A stretch of 64,000 bases of DNA from Tomocerus qinae (GCA_020055645.1 CM034550.1:18489001-18553000), one strand, 5' to 3'; positions 42,701 through 54,079 are shown, numbered from the stretch's first letter. The notes: a model not told the origin generated them from the sequence alone. Program-made: numbers and translations.

Positions 42701-44942
42701 TGTCTACAACTGACAGTCAATTAAAAAAAGGAATCCAAACTGGGATTCGTTTGTGATGCACTATATACGTATAATTTGTTCAAAAGATTAATCTGGCCTA
42801 ATAGTACGTGTCCATTTCGAGCTACCTATTAACTTCAATTATGCTATTCACATAAATTTAAGTCGAGTAAATAGGTCTAGGCTTAGAAAGAAGCGTTTGA
42901 GTGATGATGATACACAGGGAGTGATACTGAGTACTTATTTACAATAAAATCCTGTCCCTTGGAGCAATACGTAGTTTTAATTGCTTATCGTCGGATTCTT
43001 ATATTGAATTAACGTAACGTTCCACCAGCAACTCTATTTCATGACTATAATTTACTTATTATATTTTGGTGTAGTTGTAACTTTTCCAGGCCAGGCTACG
43101 GCTGGTTTACTTAGCTTTGCTACGCTTGAACTCGATGTGCTGTCGTTGTGTGATTGTGTGTATCTGTCTGTCTGCCTCTGTCTACTAGTCAAGTGAAATA
43201 CACTCAGCTCCGTGCTTCCATGTAACGAAACTTTCGTTGAGCGGAGCAGAGCCCAGTATTGGCTATACTATAGAGCAGAGTCTGGCTCTAATGTAAGCAG
43301 AATAGAATGCATGATCCAAGCCAGTCATAGAACAGAGACATAGAAAAGCAGCTAAAAGCCAAATCCAAAGCAAACTAAACCAGAAGACCCAGTAGGCAAA
43401 AGCATTTCAATAGATTTGCTTTTGCTTCTCCTACTACGTTCCTACGTGAATCACTTCTTCCCTTTACCTTACCGTTTTGTTTGAAGAGATGAAAATCTAT
43501 ACTTTCTATACGTGCTAATATTCTACCTTTGCTATAATTTCTTCGTGTATATTTATTGAGTAATACTGCACTTACCATTATTCACTATATACCAATATAT
43601 ATTTGTATACGACAGCCCCTGGCCAATGTCTGTCGACTCGAGCCGCATTACATCACACGATATAATATGACATACTTACGTTAGGAACTTTATTCATATT
43701 AAATTAGAAATGTATATAGAATCTACGTTTTGCTTATCTAAACTCGTTTCCATTCAATCGCACACCTTTCTTTTCCATGCAAAAATCCTCAAGCTACAGA
43801 TACTTACACACAGCATGCCTGGCCACAAGTACAATATTGTGGTCAAACAGAACCTTGAATACCCAATGAAATTAAATAAGGATAGTCCAAATCATTTGCT
43901 AATAACGTAATAAATGCATTTCTCCGTTCAGGATAGTCCAGAAAATAATATTGACATAACTTCCTTTAATTTTCAATCACAGTAGCTTGGGCTCAGATCC
44001 AAATTTATTAGATGACATACTTATTGAATGGATGTAAACAAAATTATATGGCTCTATATAATTATACTACTATTATTACTGCACACCATTGCAGAGTAGA
44101 TGTAGGTTGAATTTTTTTACAAGGTTTAGGCTAGTTTATATTACTACGCAAGCAAATTCATGTACTAATAGTTAATATGGCTATATAGTGCATGGATATT
44201 TTGTATATTCACGCGTTAATAATGTTTATGATGAGTAAGGCAAAGTCACATTGCGAAACATTTGATTACCTTTTAAATAACAGATAATGATATGCTACTA
44301 CATAGCCTATCGATTAAAACTCTAACCTATTTTGCAATTGTACATGAGAAAGCCTACCGATACAGATAGTAAACACTCATTCCATCATTTCATATGTAAT
44401 CGAATAGTGTTAGAGTAATTGGAATTTCCTACAGCACAGAAACCGTACATTGCATTAACAGTTAACGATTGATATCGACCATTTCAAATGCAAAGCAAAA
44501 ATTATTAATTTTTTTTACTGGAGGATATTATTTGTTTTAATAACACAATTTTATTGCGATACTGTTATTTGGTTAGTGTTAAGTAATAGTTGTATACCTA
44601 CAAGTTGACCTTTTTCATATTGTAGTTTAAATGTACTGTACAAATTGGCACCCGTAAAATCAGTGCAAATCATGTATATGTATACCAGGCATGTAATGAT
44701 ATACATACTATCTACAAAGATTGACAGTACATGTGTAACAGTATTAGAATAACATGGATATCTAGTTTACTAAATCTCTATTCATTTAAATTTAGATTCA
44801 TTGATCCGAAGAGCACTATCAAACTAGCTTATACATAAGTATGACATAAAAAATATTCTATCTACATGAATGTAATACACAGCGGTTTATTAACATTGGC
44901 ATCAAGCCAATAATGTTGTCAAAACTATAATCGTAGAGCTCA

Positions 44943-44948
44943 TTTATT
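44943..44948 (-). terminator. Polyadenylation signal of RRP7A
   Basis: AATAAA on the minus strand 91 bases beyond the RRP7A stop codon. Confidence 0.5.
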
Positions 44949-45038
44949 AAATGCGTGATACACTTCCATATTGTTTTAAAAAAACATTCAAAAATATTCC
45001 ACACAGATTATGCTCACTTATACAAAACACCACTTCGA

Positions 45039-46458
45039 TTAAAAAGGCTTGAACTTTCGCTGCTGTTTTAAAAGAGTTACTCGTTGCTTGTCTTCTTCGA
45101 ATTTCTGTTTGAGATCCATCAACTCTGTAACATAGTATTTAAATTAAATGTTTACATAACAATTGGGAAAAGAACATTATTTGAACTACACTTACGTTTT
45201 GCTCTGGTTTCTTTAAGCTGAGTAGGGGTAAAATTCATCAGTTGTTTCTCCCAACGGCGTCTTTTGGCTTTGAGCTTTTCTTGCATTTTTTCAGTTCTTA
45301 CTGTGCCCGCTGCTGCTCGCTTACCTCTATAGATACATAAAAATGACATGATTAACTATCACATGTCAAGAAAAGAAACTAAAACATTTTGCAAAAAATA
45401 AATTTTCCTTTACTTTCTTGTCACTTTGACCCATCCTTCATCATCAGGCTCCCCTTCATTCTTCTCCTCTTCTTTACGCTGAAGTTCTTTCTTTTCAAAA
45501 GCTTCCATAAATTCTTTGACATTAGTTTCTAACTTTTGAGTGTCCAAAACTTGAGAATTATAATTTGTAACCCAACCTGTGACAAAATGAAACGTTTCGA
45601 AACATAAAGCTTATATTTTTAAATTAACTGTATTGTTTAAATGTGCGCATACTTTCTTGTAACAGTAAATTTTTATAACGTTACTTACTTTTTAAACCAC
45701 ATTGTATAGACGACTGGAGCAAAAGTGGATCAATGTCATCAGTATTTAACTCTAAAATATCTTTCACAGACTTGGGGTCCTTGAAAACCACATAGCCTAC
45801 CTTATGTCCTAGAATTAAATCTTTATTGATAGGAAAATAGGGATTTAAGGGATCAGGAATGGCGGCTGATGGCTTCTGATGTAGGAAGACCTCGTTAATT
45901 TTTCCAAACATACTGAACATTTGCTTTAAATTCCACTAGAAATCGAAACAAAATATTATACCAAAAATTACAGTACTAATCATTTTTCTCATTCTGCCAA
46001 TTGATGAATGTATTTCATCAAGATTGATGAATGTTTTTGATGAATGTAGTTATCTTACTAATACTGCATGAATTTTGGTATTTCATACTATATATTTATA
46101 TTTTGATTTTGAATAGAAATTCCCCTTTACCTTATTAAGAAATGGAGCAATGTTAATAATGAATAATGTCCGTCCTGTAGGTTTCTTTGGATTAGATTCC
46201 CGAACATTATGAGCTTTTACAAAAAATTGGTGAATTACTGTACTGTCCTTCTTCGCTTTCCATTTCAGCACTAAAACCAATTAAGCAATATTAAACTAAT
46301 TATTAAACTGACATAGCTTATATATTTTTATAATGTAATTCAAATTGATTTGTATAATATTTCAGTGTTGAAGTTGAATGAAACTTCCATTTATTACCTT
46401 TGAAATCTGAAATACTTCCGTATGATTTCTTGGCACTTTCATTTATTTGTCGTTTCAT
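45039..46458 (-). CDS. RRP7A: Ribosomal RNA-processing protein 7 homologue A
   Basis: Nucleolar factor needed for 18S rRNA maturation and small-subunit assembly. Six exons: 46458-46398, 46270-46131, 45935-45689, 45576-45414, 45326-45196, 45124-45039; phases 1, 0, 1, 2, 1 join without a break to give 275 residues (human RRP7A is about 280). The N-terminal part has the RRM-like fold typical of Rrp7 (RTLFIINIAPFL in exon 2; MFGKINEVFLHQ and GYVVFKDP in exon 3). The C-terminal part has the family signature DDEGWVKVTR (exon 4), a basic coiled segment RRRWEKQLMNF, and the terminal QLMDLKQKFEEDKQRV...RKFKPF. The start ATG at 46458 gives MKRQINESAKKSYGSISDFK, in line with the family's short lead. It diverges from NARS2, sharing a short upstream gap. 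Confidence 0.95.
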
Positions 46459-46770
46459 TATTTCAATGTGAACCTTTTTCAACAAGTAGAGAATTCTTTC
46501 TCGAAATTCTTCTAATTTTCGCTGTTATTTCCTTTAGGATTTAGATTGATCAACTTCTCCGGGTGAAAACAAGCAAGTGGAAAGATAAGCACGTGCGAAG
46601 TATTTAGCCAGGTTTTTGAAAGTGCCACAGTTTCTCTTGCATTAGTGCCGCTAAAATCATAAGTACATACAGATTGATCTTGGGTCTTCCGAATCGGAAC
46701 TTCTTAGTGATACTTCGTGAAGAATAATTGTTGAACAAGTGAAGATTCAGAAGGTCAAAGACTTAAAATA
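46459..46770. promoter_or_regulatory. Bidirectional promoter region between RRP7A and NARS2
   Basis: Only 312 bases separate the two start codons, which point away from each other, so both transcripts must start within this gap or in unseen upstream exons. The sequence has no TATA box that I would trust in either direction. This fits a housekeeping divergent promoter. Inference from arrangement. Confidence 0.6.
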
Positions 46771-49007
46771 ATGAAGCCTTCAATATTTACTTCGATTTTG
46801 AATCTGAGAACTATTAGTCGGTTTTCTCGGAGTGGTTATTGTAGTATCCAACAATCCACTGTAAATTCTGAAGCAACTTCGGTGAAGTTAGAAAAAAAGA
46901 ACATTAAAACAGTAGTTCATTCGGGACAAGTTGATGAAGAGATTCGTATTCAGGTATTTATTCAATTCCCTTCAAAACTTAAAGATATTTCAAAACAATA
47001 TTTTTATATGTATGGTTTTGGGAAATAGACGTTTTCCACAATTCCAAGATAACACAGGCAGGTACTGTAGTCATTTCAACACCTATTCATGTTAATTTAG
47101 TGACCGGTCACCAATTGTGGGAAACCTCTATTGATTTGATTAAAATGATTTCCATAGGGGTGGGTCAGAGGATTTCGAAAATTGAAAGAACAAGTTTTTC
47201 TGGATGTCAACGACGGCTCGACTCATCATCGTTTACAAGTTGTTCTACCCGCAAGCGAAAGACCTAAGGAGTTGTCCTTACATTCTTCAGTTGATGTAAC
47301 TGGAGTCTTGGCACAATCGTTTAAAAATCCAGCAGCCATGGAACTTCGTCCGACACTACCTATTAAAGTCGTAGGAGGATGTGATCAGAAATCTTATCCG
47401 TTTGGTGGAAAAATAAAATATACACCCGATTATATTCGTCAGTTTCCTCACCTCCGCCCTAAAACTAATCGGTTTGCAATTATGCTTATATCTAACTATC
47501 TCTCGCTAAAACAATGATAATTTTATTATCCTTACCTGTACATACATTTTCTATCGTTTCCCTATTCATTTGCTTTGAGTTTGATTTGTTTATGTGTAGG
47601 TTTGCATCGTTACTTCGTCTAAGAAGTGTGGCATCAAGGGCGGTTCACGACTTCTTTACTCAGAATGACTTCATTCAAATTCACACGCCTATATTGACCT
47701 CAAATGACTGTGAAGGTGCTGGAGAAACGTTTATAGTGCGACCTGACAATAAAGATATGTTGCAAACAATGTGCAAACAGACGGTTAAAGACGATGGAAC
47801 TGCCAAGATCTCTAATAGTATTGATGAAGCTTTCTTTGATGGGAAAACTTTTTTGACTGTGTCAAGTCAGTTACATCTTGAAGCAGCCGCAAGGTTACCA
47901 TTTCAGTCATTTTCTAGCCCCACTTGGGAAACAAGTGAAAAATGAAAACAAATTTGAAAAATTTACTTGACTAGTGTGTTTGTTCAATTACAGTGGTCTG
48001 GAAAAAGTATGGACATTTTCACCTGTCTTCCGGGCTGAAAATAATATTTCCACCAGACATCTATCAGAATTTTACATGGTCGAAGCAGAGATAGCTTTTG
48101 CATATGAAATCGAGCAAATTTTGGAAGTAATGGAAAAATTAGTACAATTTATAATTACAAGGATTTTAAGAGAGCATTTAGACGATTGGCAACTGTACAT
48201 GCGACATGAATTAAATATTCGGGTAAAATATAACATTGTATAGTAAACTTGTTATTAATTTTTGCGTATTGTAAATTGTAGTATTATATTTGAATGGAAT
48301 GTATACATATTTGTATGTTTGTTGAATTTATTCATAGAACTTATACATATGTATATTTATGCATAACTGTAATAATTTTAAAATGATTCTCATTGTCTTA
48401 CAGAAAATGTTGGAAAACATTGCCGAGAAGCCCTTTACTATTATGACATTTAATGAAGCTAGAAAAATGTTAGAAAATATTGGATCGCCAGTTCCTGAGG
48501 GCAAAGGTTTAAACAGGGAGCAAGAACTACTTCTAGTCGAGAGAATAAATAATGATACGCCTGTATTTGTGATAAACTGGCCCTCAAAAATTAAGCCATT
48601 TTATATGAAAACATGTACAGATGATGTCTCAAATGTAAGCGACAATTCTTTAAATCCTATAAACATTAGCTAAGTGAAATTAAATATTTATACCAAAACT
48701 AAAACGAAATTGAATTGTTCAGGTTTCAGCAGTGGATTTATTAGTGCCGAACATCGGGGAACTATGCGGAGGAAGTCTAAGGGAGAATAATTTGTCTGAA
48801 TTGGAAAGTCGCCTTGAGAGCCTAGGTTCAACAGGGTCAGTTTTACTGGAGTCATTAGATTGGTATCTGGACCTAAGAAGATTTGGAGGTGTTCCAACCG
48901 GTGGCTTTGGCATGGGTTTCGATAGAATTATGCAGCTAATCACTGGGAACGGAAACATTAAAGATGTTACTCCATACCCAAGGTGGCCACATAATTGTCC
49001 AATGTAA
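46771..49007 (+). CDS. NARS2: Asparaginyl-tRNA synthetase, mitochondrial
   Basis: Class II aminoacyl-tRNA synthetase that charges mitochondrial tRNA-Asn with asparagine. Six exons: 46771-46953, 47158-47471, 47600-47893, 47994-48222, 48404-48634, 48723-49007; 511 residues (human about 477). The first 30 residues are Arg/Ser-rich without acidic residues, as in a mitochondrial presequence ([20 protein letters not shown]). Exon 2 carries the OB-fold anticodon-binding domain ([20 protein letters not shown]). Exon 3 has the motif-1 region ([18 protein letters not shown]) and the SSQLHLEAA element. Exon 4 has motif 2, FRAE at residues 276-279 followed by [12 protein letters not shown]. Exon 6 has the GELCGG segment and motif 3, GFGMGFDR at 478-485, with Asp where most relatives have Glu. 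A short insertion (about residues 218-243, exon 3) explains part of the extra length. All junctions are GT-AG and in phase. Confidence 0.96.
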
Positions 49008-49109
49008 ATAATTTATTAACAACTTGTTCACTTGTGTAATTTTTAGTCATAGAAGAACCAATTTGTGCGCATCTGTTGTAAAATTCAGAGCATTTTTCTA
49101 TTTGATCCA

Positions 49110-49115
49110 AATAAA
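49110..49115 (+). terminator. Polyadenylation signal of NARS2
   Basis: AATAAA 103 bases after the NARS2 stop codon. Confidence 0.55.
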
Positions 49116-49491
49116 CGGATTTAAAAACGACATTGATGATGACCTCGACATATTAATGGGTAAATTTTTTTATTTCACATAGCACAGTGCTTATTGTACC
49201 AAGGTTACATTTTTAAACCTTTGGCTATTATTCGGTTTATTCATTCATTCACGGTTACGTAATTTAGTGTAGTTTTGTACAAAAAACTTTACTATAATGC
49301 CATACAAACCTTGGGTAGCATAATTTTATTTTAGGCGATTTGTGTTTCTACTTTCTATATACGTATTGTAAATCGTAATATGTCAATTGTAATGAATTAA
49401 TTGTCCTATTTGACTATTTAAAAGTCGTTACGCTCAATTAAGGCAATTAGGTCATAGTTATTAGCTCACTATAAGTAATATTTACTTGAAG
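49116..49491. other. Intergenic gap between NARS2 and scramblase gene 1
   Basis: About 375 AT-rich bases between the NARS2 polyadenylation signal and the ATG at 49492. It must contain the scramblase promoter or its 5' UTR. No clear core promoter element was identified. Confidence 0.5.
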
Positions 49492-51808
49492 ATGGTTTGG
49501 TATCCTTCTAAAGGAAATCCCGCTAATAATGGCAAAGGTTAGAGCTATCCGCATTGATTGTACATGTACTCTTTAATTTCTTTTTTACGTTCTTCGGTGG
49601 TTCTACGTAATCATTTTGTCATGTAATTATGAAAACCTTTTGACTCACACAGTTTACCCTACTAGCGAAAACCCACCATCAGGCGCCGCAACCCCCTATA
49701 AATATCTGTTTGACAACAATCCCTCAAGAACACCTTCTAGGGCCGGTCCCAGTGGTTCTAGGGCTAATGTACCACCAAGTCAGGTCGCTTCTCGACCTCA
49801 ACCTAGTTCAAGTAAAACGCCGCCACCGAAGCCTGCCGAAAAACCTAAGACTCCACCTCCGAAGCCAGCTGAAAAATCTAAGAAAGAAAAGCCTCCGCCG
49901 AAACCCAAGAAAGAAAAGTCTCCGCCGAAACCTAAGAAAGAAAAGTCTCCTCCGAAACCCAAAAAAGAAAAGTCTCCGCCGAAACCCAAGAAAGAAAAGT
50001 CTCCGCCGAAACCCAAGAAAGACAAATCTCCACCGAAAGCTAAGAAAGACAAATCTCCACCGAAAGCTAAGAAAGAAAAGTCTCCTCCGAAACCCAAGAA
50101 AGAAAAGCCTCCGCCGAAAGCCAAAAAAGAAAAGTCTCCGCCGAAAGTCAAGAAAGACAAATCTCCACCGAAAGCTAAGAAAGAAAAGCCTCCACCTAAA
50201 CCAACTGAGAAAGCTAAGAAAGATAAGCCTCCAATTCCTCCGAAGCCTAATAAGGAAAAGGTTAAGCAAAATAAGCCTGCTCCAACCCCTCCAAGATCGG
50301 TCGATAAAAGTGAGACACCCCCTTACCACCACTACCCTAAAATGCCTACTGGAGTTACCACAGCTGCAGAAAAATATAAAGGTATACCACAATTTATTCA
50401 TTACAAAATGCGTGCATAGATCCAGTAGTAAATTTTCCTATAGTACATCTGTAACATGCCAGGGTCACCTAACACTAAGGGAAACAAACCGAAGAAACAC
50501 AGACCTACTAAATCGGATTTGATTTGGAAAGCCTTAGAAAAGTTGAAAACTATGCCACGTAAATGATGATAATACGATGAAAATTTCTACTTATTGTTCA
50601 TATATTATTTAATGCATGTTGCATATAATCCAACGAACTTAATAAGTTCGTAGCACTTTTTGAATTCTCAGAATAGAATTTAGAATATCATGGTTCGTAA
50701 TACTTTGTACATATTACAGCTGCTCCAAAGTCTTTAAAGTTTTTGGAAAATCTGGATAGTTTTTTTGTACAGGACAGCTGCCAGCCAATTGAATGTATGC
50801 ATAAAGTACGTTGTCATTTTATAAATATACTATCAGTGTTTTTTAAAATTACATTATTCCATACTTATTGTAAACTTACATAGTATGGAATGGATTTGAG
50901 ACGGGAACGCAGTACATTGTGCTAAGCAAGAATACGCAAGTTATGCTCACGGCTACAGAAAAAACGAAATGTTATAAACTCTGCATGTGCCGTACAGACA
51001 GAACTTTCATGTATAGATTGCTAGACAAAGATAGAAAAGAAATTTTGAGAATCAGTCGACCTTGCAGCTGCAAATGCTGTTTTGGAGCCAAGTTTTGCGG
51101 AGACCTTTGTGGACATGTAGGTTCACCATTATAAACTCTAGGACTTATTGTCTAATAAACTGTGAAAACCAGGAAAAGCCGATTTGTGACAATTTGACCT
51201 GTTTATATTTGGTACAGAAAATTTTAGTTACATTAGCAGATGGTTCTAAGGCCGGAGAAGTGGTTCAAAAATGCTGTAAAATGAACGGAGGATGCTGCAG
51301 TTGTGGTTGTAGATGCTGCTGTACACCAATGTATGTCATTTATGACTGTGTTGGAAATCCTACTTTAAAGATTACAGGACCTTCGTGTGGATTTATGTGT
51401 TGCTGCCGGATGTCAACTTGTTGTGGTGGAAAATACAAAATATTTTCGTTAATAAAGGATCCAGTGACGCTAATTCAAATCGGGGAGATTGCCAACAACT
51501 GGATAATTAATGGTAATCAATTTGTTCAGAGGGGTATCGTTACTGCAGATTCATCGTTAACAATTGGATCAACCTTCCCTCCAAATCTGGACGTTAGAAC
51601 AAAGGCAACTGTTTTGGGGGCTATATTTTTACTCGTTAGTGTACCTTAGTACTTTCTAAAATGCGCAGAGATTTGAATTTTGCATGTAAATATGTGTAGA
51701 TATGTAAATACTAACAAGCATTTCTATTCCCGTTTTTTATTTGAATTCTAGGATTTCTTACATTTCGAAAAAGAACCTTGCTGTGGACTGTGTCAATTTT
51801 GCTGTTGA
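49492..51808 (+). CDS. Phospholipid scramblase with N-terminal Lys/Pro/Ser repeat domain
   Basis: Membrane protein of the PLSCR family, whose members move phospholipids between bilayer leaflets or act in signalling. Exons: 49492-49537, 49653-50381, 50463-50558, 50720-50794, 50884-51116, 51218-51634, 51752-51808; phases 1, 1, 1, 1, 0, 0; 550 residues (human PLSCR1 is 318). Residues about 60-255 are Pro/Lys-rich, with eleven 9-residue repeats of the type SPPKPKKEK at 96-194. The scramblase core starts near residue 289 (MPPAPKSLKFLENLDSFF) and continues with ELWNGFETGTQYIV. Cys clusters follow (CSCKCCFGAKFCGDLC; CCSCGCRCCC; MCCCRMSTCC), of the kind palmitoylated in PLSCR1. Near the C-terminus it keeps the calcium-site/membrane-helix block TADSSLTIGSTFPPNLDVR then KATVLGAIFLLDFLHFE. 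The exon at 50463 is supported by phase (1 in, 1 out) and sequence, but skipping it also keeps frame. It is tail-to-tail with the second scramblase. Confidence 0.9.
49892..50188 (+). repeat. 27-bp coding minisatellite, 11 units
   Basis: Eleven direct 27-bp units encode (S/P)PPK(P/A/V)KK(E/D)K, giving a strongly basic, proline-rich low-complexity stretch. Units differ at synonymous sites and at the sixth residue, so the array is diverged and not freshly amplified. Because the period is a multiple of three, other frames and the opposite strand also stay open. Those long frames are artefacts of the repeat. Confidence 0.93.
51736..51741 (-). terminator. Possible polyadenylation signal of scramblase gene 2
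   Basis: AATAAA on the minus strand, 291 bases after the scramblase 2 stop and inside the last intron of scramblase 1. If used, the two 3' ends overlap. Confidence 0.3.
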
Positions 51809-52031
51809 AATGACTGTTTCCAAATTTCTCATGAATATTCTTTTACTATTTCCACGAAGAATGGTAAAGTGTTTTACAACAGAATAAGAATTACTTCACT
51901 GGAATTTCGGTAGACAGGACCATTGATGTGTATATTTCTAATTACGTAAATATTTTCTAAATTTTTACTTTCTCCGTAACCTCACTCCTCTTAGTAGCAT
52001 CATGTTCAAAATACATAGCGTCCTAAAAATT

Positions 52032-53323
52032 TCAAATAATGATTTTCCTCAACTGAAAAAAATTGAAAAGTAGTATTATGTAAATTGTCAAATATTTTTA
52101 CAATGGTAAAGACAGCTCCTAATAAAAGCGATTTGAAATTTGGAGGTATATCCTTAGGCATTCGTACACCAAAAAATTCAACATTTTGCTGTGTACTATT
52201 GGCGAATAAATTAGGCCACTTTTTAGTGATGACACCGATGAGTTCATCTCCTGTCATATCCGAATAAACTCGAAAGACAACTTCGGTAAAACAAATATTT
52301 ATGCCGTAGCACCAATCCCCTCCAGAAGGTCCTTTAATCAAAAATACATCTTCTCCATACTCATCCTTGATACTGAAAGTTGGTGTGCATCCTGAATATT
52401 TCTGCTTTATCCTTCCAAGACAATTTCCATCGGGTAATGATACATATACATTCTAGATAATAAAAATGAAACCACGATTGACAAATATTGCTGTTGTTTA
52501 TTATAACTTTTAAATCTTACAGAGCCATAAGATCCACAGCAGTTAATTGTTTCCATAAGGCAATTACACCAGCTATAATGGCGGTTTATTATTAGAACAG
52601 GTCTCCCAGAAAAATCAGCAACTCTTAGGGTAAATGAACGGGAATTTCCACAACCAGTACTCTCAGTTTCCCAAGCATAGTACATCCTATTGAATGATTC
52701 GTCCATTATATCGTATCGTGCTACAGATCTCACCCCAAAAAGAGCTAGGAAGAAAACATTCTTTTTAGAAGCAATATTTTCTCTATCCTCTAAGATTATA
52801 AAAATAAATGCATCCCTATTAAAATAAAAATATAATACCTTCTTCAGTTTCAGTGTGTTGGCGGATCAAAATATGTGTAATATCGACAAGTAATTCCAAC
52901 CCAATGGTAACACCTTCCATGGGGTCAACTAAATAAAATCTTACAAATAGTCTATTCAGTCCAGCTTTAATTACTGACTAATAATATTCATTATGTATAC
53001 GGTATAACTAAAAACACCTTAAAATGTCTATTACGTGGTTGTAGTGGAGGTTTGTTTTTATTATCTTCCAATCCTTCCTCATCTTCGGTAATTATTTTTG
53101 CAGAAGGTTCCCTTTCCTTTCCAACTATTGAATGCCGGTGAACTTCTGTAATTTGTTGTATTTTTCCTGTTTCAAGTAAAGGTGCTACCGAATGGCGTCT
53201 GTTTGCTGGGTTAACTTTTGTGGGGTCAATGCTCACTCTACGGTATTCATTGCTGTATCTGAAAAAATTTTTTGGCAATGATAGATCTGGTAGCGACTTT
53301 GAATCGGTATTTTCTCCGCTCAT
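52032..53323 (-). CDS. Phospholipid scramblase-like protein, divergent paralogue
   Basis: Second PLSCR-family member. Exons: 53323-53035 (ATG at 53323), 52928-52839, 52744-52521, 52452-52102, 52052-52032; phases 1, 1, 0, 0; 324 residues, close to the usual family length. The N-terminus is hydrophilic with RRVS (28-31) and RRHS (42-45). The core begins PMEGVTIGLELLVDITHILI and then YDIMDESFNRMYYAWE, SRSFTLRVADFSGRPVLIIN, and GCTPTFSIKDEYGEDVFLIK. Compared with its neighbour and with PLSCR1, the palmitoylation-type Cys clusters are reduced to scattered Cys (WCNC, NCC), and the calcium-site Asp residues are largely missing (NSTQQNVEFFGVRMPKDIPP). Two introns match scramblase 1 in place and phase, supporting gene duplication. 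A 49-base last intron (52101-52053) leaves a tail of only seven codons (six residues and stop); if it is not spliced, the frame stays open to 52006. Confidence 0.82.
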
Positions 53324-53995
53324 CGTGCTAAAGGAATGATTTATCTTCAACAATTTAGTAGAATTTTTCCCAATCGTAAAAAAATACTAAAAAAGATTGA
53401 GAATTTCGATCACGGATTAGATTTGTATATTCGATAAAGTGTGTGCAAAAGTATGCTACTATGCATTTACTAATGTAGTTATGGATACTTTTATCAAAAT
53501 GATTGTAAAATTCCGTCCATGATCATTTCAATCCAATGCTCAGTTCCAAAGGGTCCAATCCAACTCAGCAGTGCCATATTCTAGTCCATTACCAAAGTGT
53601 AAGCGAACATTATTAGAATGAGCCAATGAAAGTTTCTGTTTTTCGCAAAATTATTTAATTTAACCCACTTTTACATTCTAGCAACGTTTACAGGAATATT
53701 ATAGTAAGTAAAATAGTAATAAATGGTAATTTTGTAGGTACTTTATTTCGGATGTGTAGTCAATGCGCACTAAAATTTTTGACTTGACAAGGTTTTATGT
53801 TAAGTTGTCTTTTAACTGGACATTACTAGGTACAATTTATTCGAAGTAGATTATCAAAAGCCATCTAAATGCAAATTAGACCTTCATGTCATTTATGAAG
53901 AAACTTTTCCTGATTTATTTTCATTTTCACTGTCTAAAATACTTTGAGAGCAACTTCATTTGGCCCCTAATTTTCTTACAAACAATATTGTACTA
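53324..53995. other. Intergenic gap between scramblase gene 2 and ropporin-like gene
   Basis: About 670 AT-rich bases upstream of scramblase 2 and downstream of the ropporin-like gene (same strand). It should hold the scramblase 2 promoter. No coding or structural signal recognised. Confidence 0.5.
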
Positions 53996-54001
53996 TTTAT
54001 T
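53996..54001 (-). terminator. Polyadenylation signal of the ropporin-like gene
   Basis: AATAAA on the minus strand about 80 bases beyond the stop codon at 54080; a second copy lies at 53919-53914. Confidence 0.5.
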
Positions 54002-54079
54002 GTATACATGCAGGTAGAGAAGGATAATACTGACTGTAAAATGCATGGAAATTTGAGGAACACTGTTGGTGAATAAATC

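Larger units (their letters stand above)
31593..44942. other. 13.3-kb intergenic region or upstream intron, no protein-coding gene recognised
   Basis: AT-rich throughout. Open frames are under 100 codons and unlike any known family. Somewhat GC-richer patches occur at 33780-33870 (candidate noncoding exon) and about 43080-43290 (CTGT-rich, possible promoter-like sequence, not assigned). An inverted repeat sits at 36742-36798. Confidence 0.5.

Noticed and set aside
43080..43290. GC-richer, CTGT-rich patch
   Set aside because: Could be a promoter or noncoding exon, but there is no supporting splice or core-promoter signal I could defend.
49710..50522. 270-codon plus-strand frame and two minus-strand frames (49808-50401, 49798-50160) overlapping the repeat
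   Set aside because: They are by-products of the 27-bp repeat, which keeps all three frames open. The encoded Arg/Leu or Phe/Gly repeats have no homology or splice context, while the scramblase frame joins correctly to neighbouring exons.
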